From Closterium sp. NIES-65 (taxonomy: Eukaryota > Streptophyta > Zygnematophyceae > Desmidiales > Closteriaceae), in NCBI GenBank assembly GCA_948144175.1, contig CANXME010002327.1, positions 2,062,501-2,126,500 on the forward strand: 64,000 bases of DNA, read 5' to 3'. The notes below the pieces were generated by a model, which worked only from the letters and a program-made list of their open reading frames with translations, made no database searches and was not told where the DNA came from. Positions 22,061-33,699 of this stretch are shown here, piece by piece (the stretch's first letter is position 1; the number at the start of each line of letters is the position of its first letter). Position numbers and translations under genes: made by a program.

Positions 22061-22826
22061 GTCTACCCGGGGGGGGACCTGGTACAAGGAAGAGCGGGGG
22101 CGGGGGGAGGGACGGAGTGCGGTAGGGGAAGAGGCGGTAGTAGGGTACTGACTCGTCAAACGTGACGTCCTGGGAGGACAGAACACGGCGAGAGGTGGGG
22201 TGGTAGAACTGCCACCCAGGCGCGTCAGGGGGGAACCCCAGGAAGACGCAAGGAGCAGCACGAGGGGACAGTTTCTCCGCAGACAAGTCGCGGACAAACG
22301 CCCGAGATCCCCAGACCCGGAACGCCGATGCATCGCCAACCTTCCCCGTCCACAGCAAGGCTGGGGAGGTCTCCGGGCTGGAGACCCTGGGGTGAAGGTT
22401 GATCTGATGCGCCGCGTACCTCACCGCAAACGGCCACAGAAAATGGGGGGCAGCCGCATGCATCATAGACGTACGAGCGACGTCCATGACCATGCCAATG
22501 CGCCGCTCAGCAATCCCATTTTGCTGCGGAGAGTCCGGAAGCGTGAAGGTCTGACGGATGCCCCGTGCGCGACAGTAGGCTCTCAGAAGGCCAGAGGAAA
22601 ACTCTCCGCCTCTGTCCGAGTGAAGACGCTGAACAGGAAAGTCCGAGCCAAAGCTCTGCCTGAGCTGGAGACGAGCTGCGCGGATCCAGTTGATCAGCAT
22701 CTCAGTGACATCACCCTTGCTGCGCAAGGGGAAGACTGCGGTGTAACGCGAGTAGTCGTCAACAACTAGCAGGAAGTAGCGCTCGTGACCCTGTCCACGA
22801 ACGCGGGCTGGGCCCCACACGTCCAT
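21984..22826 (-). pseudogene. Copia A2 integrase core
   Basis: Catalytic Asp in MDVWGP at the start, second Asp in HSDRGGEF (about 22610), Glu in NGIAERRIG. It then has the copia-type C-terminal region RVWGSRAFV, SPRAAPCVFLG and FDESVPYY. The core is continuous. A stop at about 22840 separates it from the pre-integrase. Sibling A3 has PLQTLHMDVWGP at this place. Confidence 0.9.
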
Positions 22827-22838
22827 GTGAATCGTCTG

Positions 22839-24005
22839 CTACGGGGCCTCTGTCGGAGGAAACTGGGAGGAGTGAGGGGCAGCACGCTGGCGCCCCTTGA
22901 CACAGGGGACATAAGAAGGGCCAGGGCCCTGAGGAAGGGGAGGGAGGGACCGGGGGAGACCAGAAACAAGAAGACGAGAGGACATGCCTCTGAGCCGAAG
23001 CAGAGAGGGGTGACCAAGGCGGTGGTGCCAGAGGAGAGTCTCGTGAGACAGGAGACGACACGAACAGGGGGCAAACTCAGGACCAGACCTGGACGCTGCA
23101 GCAAACACCTGACCCGACGCAGCTACCCTACCAGACTCAGTAACTGGAGGAGACGCAGTGGTCAGTGTGTACAGGCTCGACCCCGGCCGACGAGTAAACG
23201 TGGCCAGGTGTCGGCCTGTCTGAGCGTCTGTGCAGTGGGTCACCCGCTGACTCGCAGGAGTGAACTGGTGAACCCCCGCATCCTGCAAGTCAGCACCACT
23301 CACCAAGTTCGTAGAGAACGAGGGGAGGTAAAGACCAGACAGGGTGCCAGAGGGGGCCGCCGGACACGGGAGGATAGTGGAGAAGTGAGCAAGGACAGGG
23401 CCCCCAGAGGGGTCTGCCAGAGAGACTGCAACTGGCCGACCAAGAGGCGTGAGTGTGGTGCGGTCTCGAAAGAAGGAGCGGGAAGCCCCCGAGTCAAGGG
23501 TGAAGGTGTGAGAGGCCGGAGCCGACGCGGTACCCTAGAGAGCAGACTCACTAGCACCTAGAGCAGCAGCCGCACCTGTACCTAGAGCAGGAGACACACT
23601 AGCACCCAGAGCAGCAGCCGCACCAGCAGCTAGAGCAGCAGGCTCTATACCCGGGTCAGGCGGTACGCACAGGTGACCGGCACGGTCAGCACTAGTAGGG
23701 AATGCATACATGGCAGTTAGAATAGCATCATAGTCAAGAGAAAATATATCTACCCTCTGCCTAAGCAACTCCATCCAGTCGGGGAGCTCAGCCTCGTCGC
23801 CAAACTCGGTACGCCAGGCGTCGTTCAGACGGGCGAAGCAGCGGGACAGTGTATGACTAGGCGTCCCACAAGGCTGACCAGTTTGAGCACCAGTGCGAAT
23901 CACGTAAGAGCAGCGAACAGAACTGAGAGACCCTCTACTCTGAGCGTACCACTCACGAAGCTGCTGGGGCGTAAGAGACGCGCGTGGGCGTCGCTGGAGC
24001 TGCAT
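22839..24005 (-). pseudogene. Copia A2 gag C-terminus, protease and pre-integrase
   Basis: Gag part (24005-23535): LTPQQLREWYAQ module, a Cys cluster C-x12-C, and DYDAILTAMYAFPTS. A stop at 23535-23537 ends it. The protease-pre-integrase frames (23557-22839) show TLDSGASRSFFRDRT and WHHRLGHPSLLRLRGM, the copia pre-integrase His motif. They are split by a frame change near 23300. Confidence 0.85.
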
Positions 24006-24009
24006 CTGG

Positions 24010-24810
24010 CCGCCGCCAGTAGAAGCAGGAGCAGGAGTAGCAGCAGTAAGGAAGGCAGAGGCTCACCAGTGGTGGGAAGAGCAGGCTCGACGACTCGGCG
24101 ACTCGCAACTCGGCGGCACGGCGGCACTGCAGTAACTGCGTCTCGGGCGACCCGGGCGGCTCGGCTGCTCGGGCGACTGGGGCGGTTCGGCGGCTCGGCG
24201 GCTTGGCCGGCTCGGGCGGCTCGGGCGGCTCGGCTGCTCTGCGGCTCGGCTGCTGGGCTGCTCAGCGGCTCGGCTACGGCTCGGCTGCTGGGCTGCTCGG
24301 CGGCTCGATGGGGGGGGCGGCTCGGCAATGCAGCAGGCGATGGGCCGGGGCAGCTGCGCGGGGCCGGGACGGGCGGTGCACGGGCGGCGTGGGGCCGGGA
24401 CGTGCGGTGCACGTGCGGCGTGGGGCCGGGACGGCGGCGCGCTGCCGGAACGGGCGGCGCACGGGCGGCGTGGGGCCGGGACGGGCAGCGCACGGGCGGC
24501 ATGGGGCCGGGACGGGCGGCTCACGGGCGTCAACGGGCGGAGCAGCGGCGCGCGGTCGGGACGGGCGGCGCGCGGGCGGCTAAGGGCCGGGACGGGCGGC
24601 GCGCGGGCGGCTAGGGGCCAGGACAGGCAGCGCGCGGGCGTCTAAGGGCCGGGACGGGCGGCTAAGGGCCGGGACGGGCGGCGCGCGGGCGTCTAAGGGC
24701 AGGGACGGGCGGCGCGCGGGCGTCTAAGGGCCGGGACGGGCGGCGCACGTACGGTTAGGGGCCGGGACGAGCGGCGCGCGGGCGGCTAGGGGCCGGGACG
24801 GGCGGCGCGC
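24010..24810 (-). other. GC-rich leader of copia A2
   Basis: From about 24330 the sequence is a ragged array of a GGGCCGGGACGGGCGGCGC-type unit, 30 to 33 bp, more than ten copies. On the minus strand it is the Pro/Ala-type leader of family A. Frames on both strands are composition artefacts. Confidence 0.6.
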
Positions 24811-25178
24811 CAGAAAAGGAAGAGTCCGCGGAAGGAGGAGCGCGACGGCGTGAAGAAAGTGCAAAGGTCCATTGCTAACTTCCACCGGGGGGACGATGAT
24901 GTCAAGCGTCTTGCTCGCTTGATGGCTATCGTGTTATTCATTTGCAAGTTTGACGCTCCCATTGTGCTATTTGTGGCTTTGGTTCAGTTCATGGTAGAGC
25001 AGGGGACTCCCGATCTGCCCTTGAAGGAGAACGGGACGTACTACAGCGAGTAAGTGTCCCGTTCAAAACTTCTGCTTTGTGTTCCGTGGGTTTACAATAC
25101 TAACGAGTCTTAACCCCGCGTGTCTCAGATACGGCTTCGCACAACTGGTCGAGACCATGGTGTGCTACCTGAAGTCCC

Positions 25179-26573
25179 TGTCAGAATATTATCTTATTGT
25201 TCTAGCCTGTAGTGGGGTGCTCTATAGCGAGTACAACCCTTCTAGGGTTTGCTATTTGTATCCTCATTCTTGCTAGTTCAATCCTCTTTCTTTCTTCTAA
25301 TTTTGACATGCTATCAGAGCAGGTCGATCCCCTTGGATCGATCCTGTGGGTGGGTTACCACCTCGCTTCCGCTGCTACTTTTTCCTCCCGCTGTGCGCCC
25401 CGAGGCGCGCGGCGGCTTTCTGCCCGCCGTGCGCCCCGAGGCGCGCGGCGGTTCATTGCCCGCTGTGTGCCCCGAGGCGCGCGGCGGGCTTCTCCCCTAT
25501 GTCGCGGCCCCGCCCCGATCGTCGCGGCCCCGCCCCTTGATGCGGCCCCGCTCTACGTCGCAGCCCCGCCCTGGCCCGTCGCCGTCCGTGCGCCTGCCCG
25601 GCTCGGCCCCGCCCTACCTTCGCGGCCCCGCCCAACGTTGCGGCCCCGCCCTATGTCGCGGCCCCGCCCTACGTCGCGGCCCCGCCCTATGTCGCGGCCC
25701 CGCTCCGACCGTCGCGGCCCCGCCCCTCGTCGCGGCCCCGGCCCCGTCCCCCCCCCCCCCCCCTTTTCTCCCCTCCCCCCCAATTCCCGTCGTCCGTCGA
25801 GGCGACCTGAGGGGCGCGCTGTGGGGTGGAAGGTATGGGGGTGGCCAGTGTACTTTCCTCCCTTTGCTCCTCCTCCTCCTTCGTCTCCCACTGCTGCAGC
25901 TGTCGCTGAGGGGGGTGGTTGTGTGGGAGACTGGGTTTAGGGTTTTAGGGGGGTGCGTGGGAGTAGAGCTAGTGGTGTAGCAGTGGGTGTGTATCAGGGG
26001 GGTGGGACTGTGTGCGGGAGGATGAGCGGAGGTTGCCAGTTTGTCGTCAGCAGCACCTGTAGTCCGGGGCGCTGTCCCGGTAGCCCAGTCGTAGCCAGCT
26101 GTGCCAGCCGCCCGTGGGTCCGTTGCCCGTCCGCCGCTATTTGAGCCGCGGGGCCTGTTACTCCTGTAGTCCGGGCGCTGTCCGGTAGCCGCTGTGCCAG
26201 TCTGCCTCCTGTTGCCCGTGTGTCTGCAGCTTCAGCCGTCGCCTCCTGTCTCCTCTCCCCTCACTCTCCCTCCTCCTCCTCACTTGCCCGTTGTGACTAC
26301 CACTAGCTTTGCTTATAATTGTGAACTCTAAACTATTTCTTCTTGAACTTGTGCTCAGAATGTGTGGTGACATTGTGATCCACCCTGAGCTTGTTTTGCT
26401 TTGCCTGCTCTGCTGATTACACCCCACTTTGGCTATGGGGGTGTGTCAGAATATTATCTTATTGTTCTAGCCTGTAGTGGGGTGCTCTATAGCGAGTACA
26501 ACCCTTCTAGGGTTTGCTATTTGTATCCTCATTCTTGCTAGTTCAATCCTCTTTCTTTCTTCAAACTTTGTCA
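25179..26573 (+). mobile_element. Non-autonomous copia derivative (TRIM/LARD-like), complete
   Basis: Two 130-bp LTRs (25179-25308 and 26444-26573) are nearly identical and differ only in about four positions near their ends. The target duplication GTCCC is perfect (25174-25178 and 26574-26578). A primer site TGCTATCAGAGC directly follows the first LTR and the family-A PPT CTATGGGGGTG precedes the second. Between them is only the GC-rich leader, a degenerate middle and the family-A 3' untranslated end. There is no gag, protease, integrase or RT. It is therefore 1395 bp long and must have been mobilised in trans, presumably by a family-A copia. It lies within a transposase exon. Confidence 0.93.
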
Positions 26574-28491
26574 GTCCCGCCAGCTAAAACACATCCGCGA
26601 TAGTCCGTACCTTGGCATCTAGTTGGACGAGAGCACCGACCGACGGCGGGGGAAACACATGATCGTCTATTTGACGTTCATGCATGACAACGCTCCCGTC
26701 AATGAGTTCTTCACTTTGATCACTGTGGATCAGTGTGACGCCGCGTCACTCACTACAGTTCTCTTGACTCATCTGGAGAGTACCGGCATTGACCTGATGC
26801 GCCTCACCGGTATGAGCACTGATGGTGCTTCTGTCATGCTTGGACAGCACAACGGAGTCACAGCGCGCTTCAAAGTCAAGGTTCCTCATCTTGTGTCATC
26901 CCATTGCATCGCGCACAGGTAAGTTTGTTGCTTCGTGTTTTCCATACTTAAAATAAAAAATACCCGTGCTAATGTTACGTTCCGTTGTCTTGCAGGGAGG
27001 CCTTGGCAGCCAAGGATGCTGCCACCGCGCATCCGGACTTCAACATCGTGGACAAGGTGGTCCGTGCCGTAGTAGAGAACCTTGGTCGCTCTTCTGTTAA
27101 TCACGCACGCTTTCAAGAGCTTCAGGAGGTCATTTGCGAGACCCACCTCGAAGTCCAAGGCATCAAGGACGTCTGATGGTTGTCTCGTGGTGACGCCATC
27201 CAGCACCTCGTGAAGGTATTTCCTGCAGCGGTGATGGTCTTGCACGAGACAAATAAGAAGATGTATCAAGTCGTAACGAGCTACAAATTCCATTTTCTGC
27301 TGTTCTTCCTTGCTGATGTCCTGAAGGAGCTCAACCTTCTCAGCTTGAAGTTTCAGCGGCGCCATGTGAGCAGGTTTCTCGACTTACTGTTTGTTGTTCT
27401 ACCATACTTTTAATAGCATCCTGTTGTTGGAACCCTGTTTACAGGTCGTCGCAACTCATGTGTTGCCGATGGTGCACAACACCACCTTACTGCTGTGCAC
27501 ACGTTACCTCGACTACAACGACGCGACTTTTGGCCAGGGTGGAGACGCGTTGGGCCCGTTCCTCGACAAGCACGCATCAGGGGAGTTCCGTGAGGTCCTC
27601 GTTGCTGGCACAGCTTCCCACGGCACATCGGTCAGCTATCAATACCGACTGCACGAGGAGAAAATCAAGGGGCAGAAAAGTGGTGTGGACCACCAAGCGT
27701 GTTTTGGGCTGGCGCGCGAGCTCATCACGACCTTGGTTGGTCGGCTCGACTACCGCCTCAAGGATCTTTCACACCCCAACGGGGCAAAGCTGTTCAAGCA
27801 GGGATCGTATCTCAAGAACCAGGCAAAGCGTGAGCGAAGGCTAGGCCAATGGCTCCAGTCTCTGCGCAACATGTTCAAGAAGAAGCCAGAAGACCCTGAT
27901 ACTCTACCAGGTGCGTCAAATGCCAGGAATGTGCTGCTATAGTCTTCAGAATTCTCTTTCAGCTGCATGTTTCAACCCTTTATGATCTCCTGTCTCACTG
28001 CCCCCATGCGCACCCCAACTGCAGGCATCAACTGGGCGAGAGCGCAGAGGGAGATCGTCACCTTTTCAGCAATCATGGCCTCACACCAGGAGGATGTTGG
28101 GTTTGCGGACGGCCTGAAGCTCATGCTATCCTCCCCCGACTGGGCGACATGCTACCCGAACCTCGTCCACCTGTGGATGGCCGTCGCCGTGCTTCCGCTC
28201 AGTACTGTCGAGTGTGAGCGCGGCTTTTCACGGCAGAACATCATCAACAGCTGGCTTCGCGGGAACCTGTGCGACGCAAAGCTAGGAGAGCTGATGGCCG
28301 TCTCGCTCCTTAACTACGACATGGAGTGGCCCAAGTTACTAAGGAGGTGGAATGCTTCCAAGAAGCGCAGGCCTGCGAATGATGTGCTGATGGCGTCCGG
28401 GGAGAGACCGAGCAAGCGTGCGAAGAAAAGATCGGCTGCAGCTGCAGCAGCAGCAGCAGCAGCACTAGCAGCAGCAGAAGCGGCTGCTTGA

Positions 28492-28860
28492 GAAGCGGCC
28501 CTAGCAGTAGAAGCAGCAAGGATGGATGCTGAGTACCTGTGGCTTAGCAGGAAAGAAAGGGCCACTGTCCCAGAGTCAGTTGTTAGCGAGGGTGATACTG
28601 ATAGCAATGTACGGCTCTAGTGACTCTGACAAAGTCCTTTGCTACTACAGCTAGGTTGTTAGGTACTATGACTAGACTTGCTGGTAGGATTACAGTAGGT
28701 TGACTTTTAACTGGAATTTTTTTTTCGTCTTATTTATCAGACTAGAAAAACTATTCTAGCTTATAAAGCAGACCATGTAAATTTCATTGTCCGAGCGTAA
28801 GACGGGGGAAAAATTTTTCAGGGTATTGTCAGACAGCCCCAAAACCTAGCGAGAGCCCTG
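28492..28860 (+). other. 3' end of the hAT element
   Basis: Non-coding tail from the transposase stop (TGA 28489-28491) to the right terminal repeat. It holds a T-rich tract and no gene. Confidence 0.7.
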
Positions 28861-28868
28861 CTCTAATT

Positions 28869-29214
28869 ATCAAATTAAGAGTTATAGAGCCTCTAGAGAT
28901 GGCATACAAAAGATATAGGTGGCAGGGCATTTGAGCATTTGCCCTTGTTGGACTGACTCAATAGCATTCCCTTTTTATTGCTCTCGAAGCAACATACATG
29001 GGCATGGAGGCTGAGAATAATATATTGTTGACAAGCGTGTTCGCTCGATGCAACACTGGGGATCCTATTGGATAACGATGCAACTTTGCCGCATGCGTTG
29101 GTACATTATATCATAGTTTGTGGCATATTTAAGATGAGATCATTCTCACACAACCTAGTGCGAAGTTAATGCGATCAGAAGTGTTAACCTATATTTACAT
29201 ATTCAAGATGAGAT
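28869..29214. other. AT-rich spacer
   Basis: Continues the sequence interrupted at 17724 by the hAT element. No gene seen. Confidence 0.6.
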
Positions 29215-30213
29215 TGTTAGGCTACAGTGAGGTGCATAGTACAAGGACAACACGTTAGGGTTGCCTAATTGTATCTCATGTTTGCTAGTTCACATCACTC
29301 CGCTGTACGTATTGTGACATGGTATCATCGTAGGTTGATTCCACCGCCTATCAAGCTAGGTTCTAGACCCCCCACCACCTTCCTTCCTAGGCCCTAGCAG
29401 TCCCGCCGTAGACCAGGCATTCTGCCATCCGGCTAGCAATCCCTCCAGCCAGCCTTTCTGCCGCCAGTAGAACGTGCACACTTCATGCAGTAACGACCTC
29501 GAACGCCCTCCCCCCCCCCCCCTTCCCCCTCTTCAAAGTGTACCCTGGCGAGGCCCCCTAGGGCCCCCTTCCGTCGCGCTAGATCGAGGTCCTCGCAAGG
29601 TTCGCCTCCCGTAGAGCCCCCCCCCCCCCCCGCAGCCCCCTTTCCGTCATATAATGTCCCCCACACCCCCTAGCCCACCCCTCTGTGGGCTTTGATTTCG
29701 CCACCCTGCGGGCCCTGCCGTCGCGCTTCAGAAGGCCATGTCTGCAGGCACCGTTTTCATCACGTTAGGCAGGCTCCGCAAGCCCCATTTTTCGTCACAC
29801 TAGGTGGCTCCCTCCCCTCCCCCACCCCTTCGGCCCCTCGTAAGATCGTCACAGCTCGTCTGCATGCCCCGCTTGCGCACTCGTCGGCCCCGTTTCCATC
29901 TCGTAAGGTGGCCTCTCCACCCCCTCTTCCCACCCTCTCACGGGCTGCGTTTGGTGAGTCTGGGACAGCCCCGTCAGCCCTCCCCACCATCCCGCTGTCG
30001 CGCGTCCCGCTACCAGGGCGCGCCAGCATTAGCACACTGCCACCAGCGCCTGCCACCACCAGCACACCGCCACCATCGCGCACCAGCAGCAGCATAGGCC
30101 GCCGTCAGTAGCACTAGCGGTAGCACAAGCCTCCGCTAGCAGCGTGCGCCCCGCTTGTGAGCCGCCCTCCTACCTAGCTCTACCGCCGACCTCCTTAGTG
30201 CGGAGAGTCACTA
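29215..30213 (+). mobile_element. 5' end of another copia: LTR, primer site and leader
   Basis: An LTR-like block 29215-29319 starts TGTTAG and ends GACA. A damaged primer site, TGGTATCATCGT, follows at 29320-29331. The next 880 bp are C-rich leader with the poly-C runs 29508-29523 and 29619-29632. The copia-B LTR at 30214 ends it. No coding part was found. Confidence 0.65.
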
Positions 30214-31128
30214 CACAACGGGAGTGGACTACGGTGGAGGGCACAGAGTTGTGCGGGTGATCGTAGCGTTGTTCTAACGTTCTTACTGCTTGCTTGTGTT
30301 CACAGAGAAAGTTTGCGAGAGTTTCCACTAAGGAAGTTGAAAAGAACAACTTGGAATGAAAAGTTGGTAGTACAATTGAGGCATGGAGAACAAAATCAAC
30401 TAGAAGGGCATTCAACTCCTAGCAAGGGCGAAATCTGCTAGCGCAGCAAAAGAGCGGCTTGCCAACGTTGCAGCAGAGTGTTCTGCCAACGTTGCACTGC
30501 GCGCGGTCTGCCAGCGTTGCAGTCGCAGGTGACTATCTGCAATCGCAGGTAAACAGCTGCAGTCGCTGGTTGTCTATCTGCGCAGATGTGCGCACCTACC
30601 AAGTAGGTGCAGGTTGGTGGTTTCACCGTCAGGCACATTGCGCAGGTGCCAGGTAGAAAACGTTTCATCGGTTTCTTGAGGTGCACAACGTCGAGCACGT
30701 TCTACCGTTCCGCAGGTAGAACTTTGCCAAAATCTCCTGGGCGAAAGTTCGCACACCTCCGCAAAGTTTCGCAGAACTCTGCAACTTCGGTCGAAGGACT
30801 CGCCATCGCTCGGTCGAACAGAGTTCGACGAGCAGAGCTCCTTGACCAGAACTCTTCGACCAGAGTTCCTCAACGCGAACTCCTCGACAAGAGTTCCTCG
30901 ACTCAAACTCCTCGACCAGAGTTCCTCGACGGAAGTTCGTCGCGCAGAGATCCTTGACCAGAGCTCATCGCGCAGAGATCGTCAACCAGATACCGTCGAG
31001 CAGAGTTTGCTCGACTGTAACTTCCGTCAAACTGCAGAAGACTACTTTTTCTACCAATCCGTCGAGAACTTCCCGTCGACAGCGAGATCGGCTGCGCCCA
31101 AGCGAGGGCGGGGCCTTTCTCTTCGACA
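30214..31128 (-). repeat. Left copia-B LTR (3' LTR of the composite)
   Basis: About 915 bp. The part 30803-31010 is a run of imperfect 15-bp units around CTCGACCAGAGTTC. It differs from the LTR at 12429, where other repeats fill the same place. Confidence 0.75.
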
Positions 31129-31241
31129 CTCCCCAGCCCAGCTCACGCTTGGGCATCCACACACAAGGTCCACCCAGAACCCAGAGGGATAGAATACAAG
31201 GAGAAATTCCTTCTACGTGCACCCAACACATAGCACGTAGA

Positions 31242-33529
31242 TCACCGCACCAGCCGTGTATAAGGACACGGCACATACTGCTGCACCTCGTCATCCCCGT
31301 CGCCCACGTCGGCCAGACTCACTTGGCCGATTGCGACGGAGCACCGGTTGAATGCCGGAAAATGCAGCGCCTTCGTCAGAAAATCCGCCGGCTGCTCGGA
31401 GGTCGGGATGTACTGCAGAGCAATTTTCCCGCGCTTCACAATCTGTTGCAGCCAGGCGTAGCGTCGCTCCATGTGCTTGAGGTTGCCCTTGAGCCCCAAG
31501 CCCTCTGCGAGAGTGATCACCGACTCGTTGTCCACGTGCATGTCGGGGTCGAGCTCGGGCAGATCGACGTCGTCCTCTGCATCGTCGAGCAGAGTAATGT
31601 AGGCCATCGGCGGCAGACAAGCGTAGTAGCTCAGCTTCTCAGGCGGCTTGCCGAAGTTGGAGCGGGTAGAATGGCGTGGTTTCTCCTTTTCGACCGCTAC
31701 CTCTACCACGTCGTCGTCTTCGGACTGCTCCCCTTCTCCGCCACCGGCCGCACCGACGACTTCCACAACGCCGTCGCTCGACGAATCGTCGTCAAACTGC
31801 TCCCCTGTCGGCAACTCCTCTACCGGTTGCTCCCCCGGGATCGCCTTCTCTGCCATCGGCTCCCCTAAATTTGGCGCCTCTACTGATGGCTCCTCTGCAG
31901 TCTGCTTCGGCGCCTCTGCCAGTAGCTTCTTTGCAGCCGGCTTCGACGCCGACCGCTCCCCTGTCGTCTGCAGCTTCCCGTCGCTGACCTTCTCAGCGTC
32001 ACGTCGGCCACCGGCGATGCAACCGGTCGGCGCCGCAGGCGACGCACCAAGTCTCCCCTCATCGCCGGCGGCCGACGAGGGCACAACGGGAGGAGGGAGC
32101 GAGACTTCCACGACGTCCTCATCATCATGCTCGTCAACGACGGCGGGCAGAGGAGGCAGCTCCAAGGAGGAATCCAACAGCGGGGCAGACGACGGCCGCC
32201 CTTGCTCTCTGGTGACACGCCGAGGTGGAGACCCCATCGAGCCTTTGGCGCCAGCTTCCCGCCCCGCTGCTGCTCGGGGACCATGAACTGCACCATGCAG
32301 CCCCAGACGCGCGCCGGCGTCAGATCCGGCTTTGTCTCGAAGAGCAGTTCGTGCGGCGTCGTCCCCTGCGGCAGAGAGGCCCGCTCGAAGCAGTTGCGCA
32401 CCCAGACAGCTTGGCGCAGAGCGAGGTACCACCAGTGATGCTTCACGCCCATGTGCAGAAGCATCGTACGCACGGCCTCGACCACCATACGCATCTCCCG
32501 CTCAGCCATCCTATTCTGCTGCGGAGTGTAGGGGCACGTCAGATTGTGGAGGATTCCCTTGTCCTCAACGAGGTCGGTGAAGGCGCGACCGAGGAACTCC
32601 CCTCCGCGGTCAGAACGCAGCTTCTTCACGGTCTTCGACGTCTACCACTCTACCTCCTTCAGCCACTTTTTGAGGACGACCAACACGTTGCTCTTCTTCG
32701 CGATCGGCCTCCCCCACACGTAGCGAGTCTTCCGATCTTTTAGCTAAAGAAAGTAGAAGCTGCCATCGTTGGCGGCTACTCAAAATGGCCCGCAGATATC
32801 GACGTGCACCACATCAAGAGCGTTCTCGGCGTCCGATCCTTGATCGGGGAAGGTGTGCCGTGCAAGTTTGCCGCCGACGCAGGAGGCACACGACATATCA
32901 TCTGCGGTCGACTTCGTGATGTCCAGACCGGCAGCGACCTCATGTTTCGCCGAGCTCTTTATCGTGTCGACGCCGACGTGCGCAAGCCGTGCGTGCATCA
33001 TGCCTGGGGTCAGCTTTGTCGCAGACGCGATCGTCCGCAGAGCCACAACCTCCATCAAAGTCATTGTAGACTTCGTCGAGCAGGGGCGCAGGCCGGTGCA
33101 GAGTACTCTGCCGGAGTAGCGTGCCCGACCAAGGACATCGCCGGCAGAAGACACCAGCAGCATCTCTCCGTCCTCGTCCTGTAGCTTCACGCCATTCTCC
33201 TTGAGCTGGCCAGCAGAAAGGAGGTTCGCGTGCACACCCGGAACGTAGAGTACGTCGGGGACGAGGACCTGCTTCCCGGCCTCCCCTTGCAGAGAAACGG
33301 TGCCTCTGCCTTCGACGCTCTTAAGTGCCCCGTTGAAGCCGCGAACGTGACGAACATCTCCGCTCGGCTGCATGTCGACGAAGGCCTCCTTCGCCCCCAT
33401 CAAATGGTGGGAGCAGCCGCTGTCGAGTAACACGACGGTCGGATTGGCCTGCACAGCAGCAGCGACCGCCTTGAAATCTTCGCCAGCCTCCAGCGCCAGC
33501 AAGATCGTCGGCTCTACCACGTTGACCAT
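31242..33529 (-). pseudogene. Copia-B polyprotein copy 1, RT deleted
   Basis: Read on the minus strand: protease VLLDSGCSHHLMG (about 33430), pre-integrase with MMHARLAHVG and CASCVGGKLARHTFP, integrase with HVDICGPF, LRSDRGGEFLG and QQNRMAEREMRMV, and an acidic linker. The frame then jumps from linker (DPDMH) directly to the end of RNase H (VDNESVITLAEGLGLKGNLKHMERR). The whole RT and most of RNase H are deleted in frame, leaving one frame 32432-31242. Stops: a TAG near 32641, where a Gln before TSKTVKKL is likely, is shared with copy 2. Confidence 0.85.
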
Positions 33530-33699
33530 CGAGCACGAAGCCTCCTCGCCATGAGCATTGCCGCTAGAGGAGTCCGCATCCTTCGTCGAAGACGTCTTCG
33601 ACGGCTGCTTCTCCTTGCGCGGATGGTTGTCGCGACGACGACGGCCACCATCTCCCTTTCTGCGGTTGGCGTCCCGGTCGTCGTCAGACTCATCTCGGT

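Larger units (their letters stand above)
18525..24856 (-). mobile_element. Ty1/copia element A2 inside the hAT transposase gene
   Basis: Read on the minus strand: leader, gag C-terminal module, protease, integrase, repeat-rich linker, reverse transcriptase, RNase H, PPT and 3' LTR. A 5' LTR and primer site are not found at the right end. Possible target duplication AAGTG at 18520-18524 and 24857-24861. Removing the element between these rejoins the transposase frame (LPEV to QRSIANF). The short basic-coding segment 24811-24856 is unexplained. As in A1, the N-terminal Gag domain of A3 is missing. Confidence 0.8.
18388..28491 (+). pseudogene. hAT transposase gene, five recognisable exons, inactivated
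   Basis: Exon pieces: 18388-18524 continuing at about 24862-25049; 25129-25178 continuing at 26579-26918; 26996-27366; 27445-27910; 28025-28491. GT-AG borders are visible (GTAAGT after 25049, GTAAGT after 26918). Motifs in order are CKFDAPIVLFVALVQF, LKHIRDSPYLGI, LDESTD, GMSTDGASVMLG, VPHLVSSHCIAHR, WLSRGDAI and the C-terminal dimerisation region LPLSTVECERGFSRQNIINS. The protein ends in a Lys/Arg-rich segment and a poly-Ala run from (GCA)n. The family cuts and pastes DNA with an RNase H-like core. Stops: TAG at 26620-26622 where family members have a residue between GI and LDEST, and TGA at 27174-27176 where Arg is expected before WLSRG. Two retroelements also break the coding sequence. Confidence 0.9.
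17733..28860 (+). mobile_element. hAT superfamily DNA transposon holding two nested retroelements
   Basis: The left end CAGGGCTCTCG (17733) and right end CGAGAGCCCTG (28860) form an 11-bp perfect terminal inverted repeat. The flanks are the perfect 8-bp direct repeat CTCTAATT at 17725-17732 and 28861-28868. Both features are diagnostic of hAT. Inside is a multi-exon transposase gene on the plus strand. The 11.1-kb span includes copia A2 (about 18525-24856) and a small copia derivative (25179-26573). Without them the element is about 3.4 kb, a normal hAT size. Because the ends are intact it could be moved by a transposase supplied elsewhere. Confidence 0.95.

Noticed and set aside
25212-25980. 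Two overlapping 240-residue ORFs at 25212-25980
   Set aside because: They lie in the GC-rich leader of the non-autonomous copia derivative and start within its LTR.
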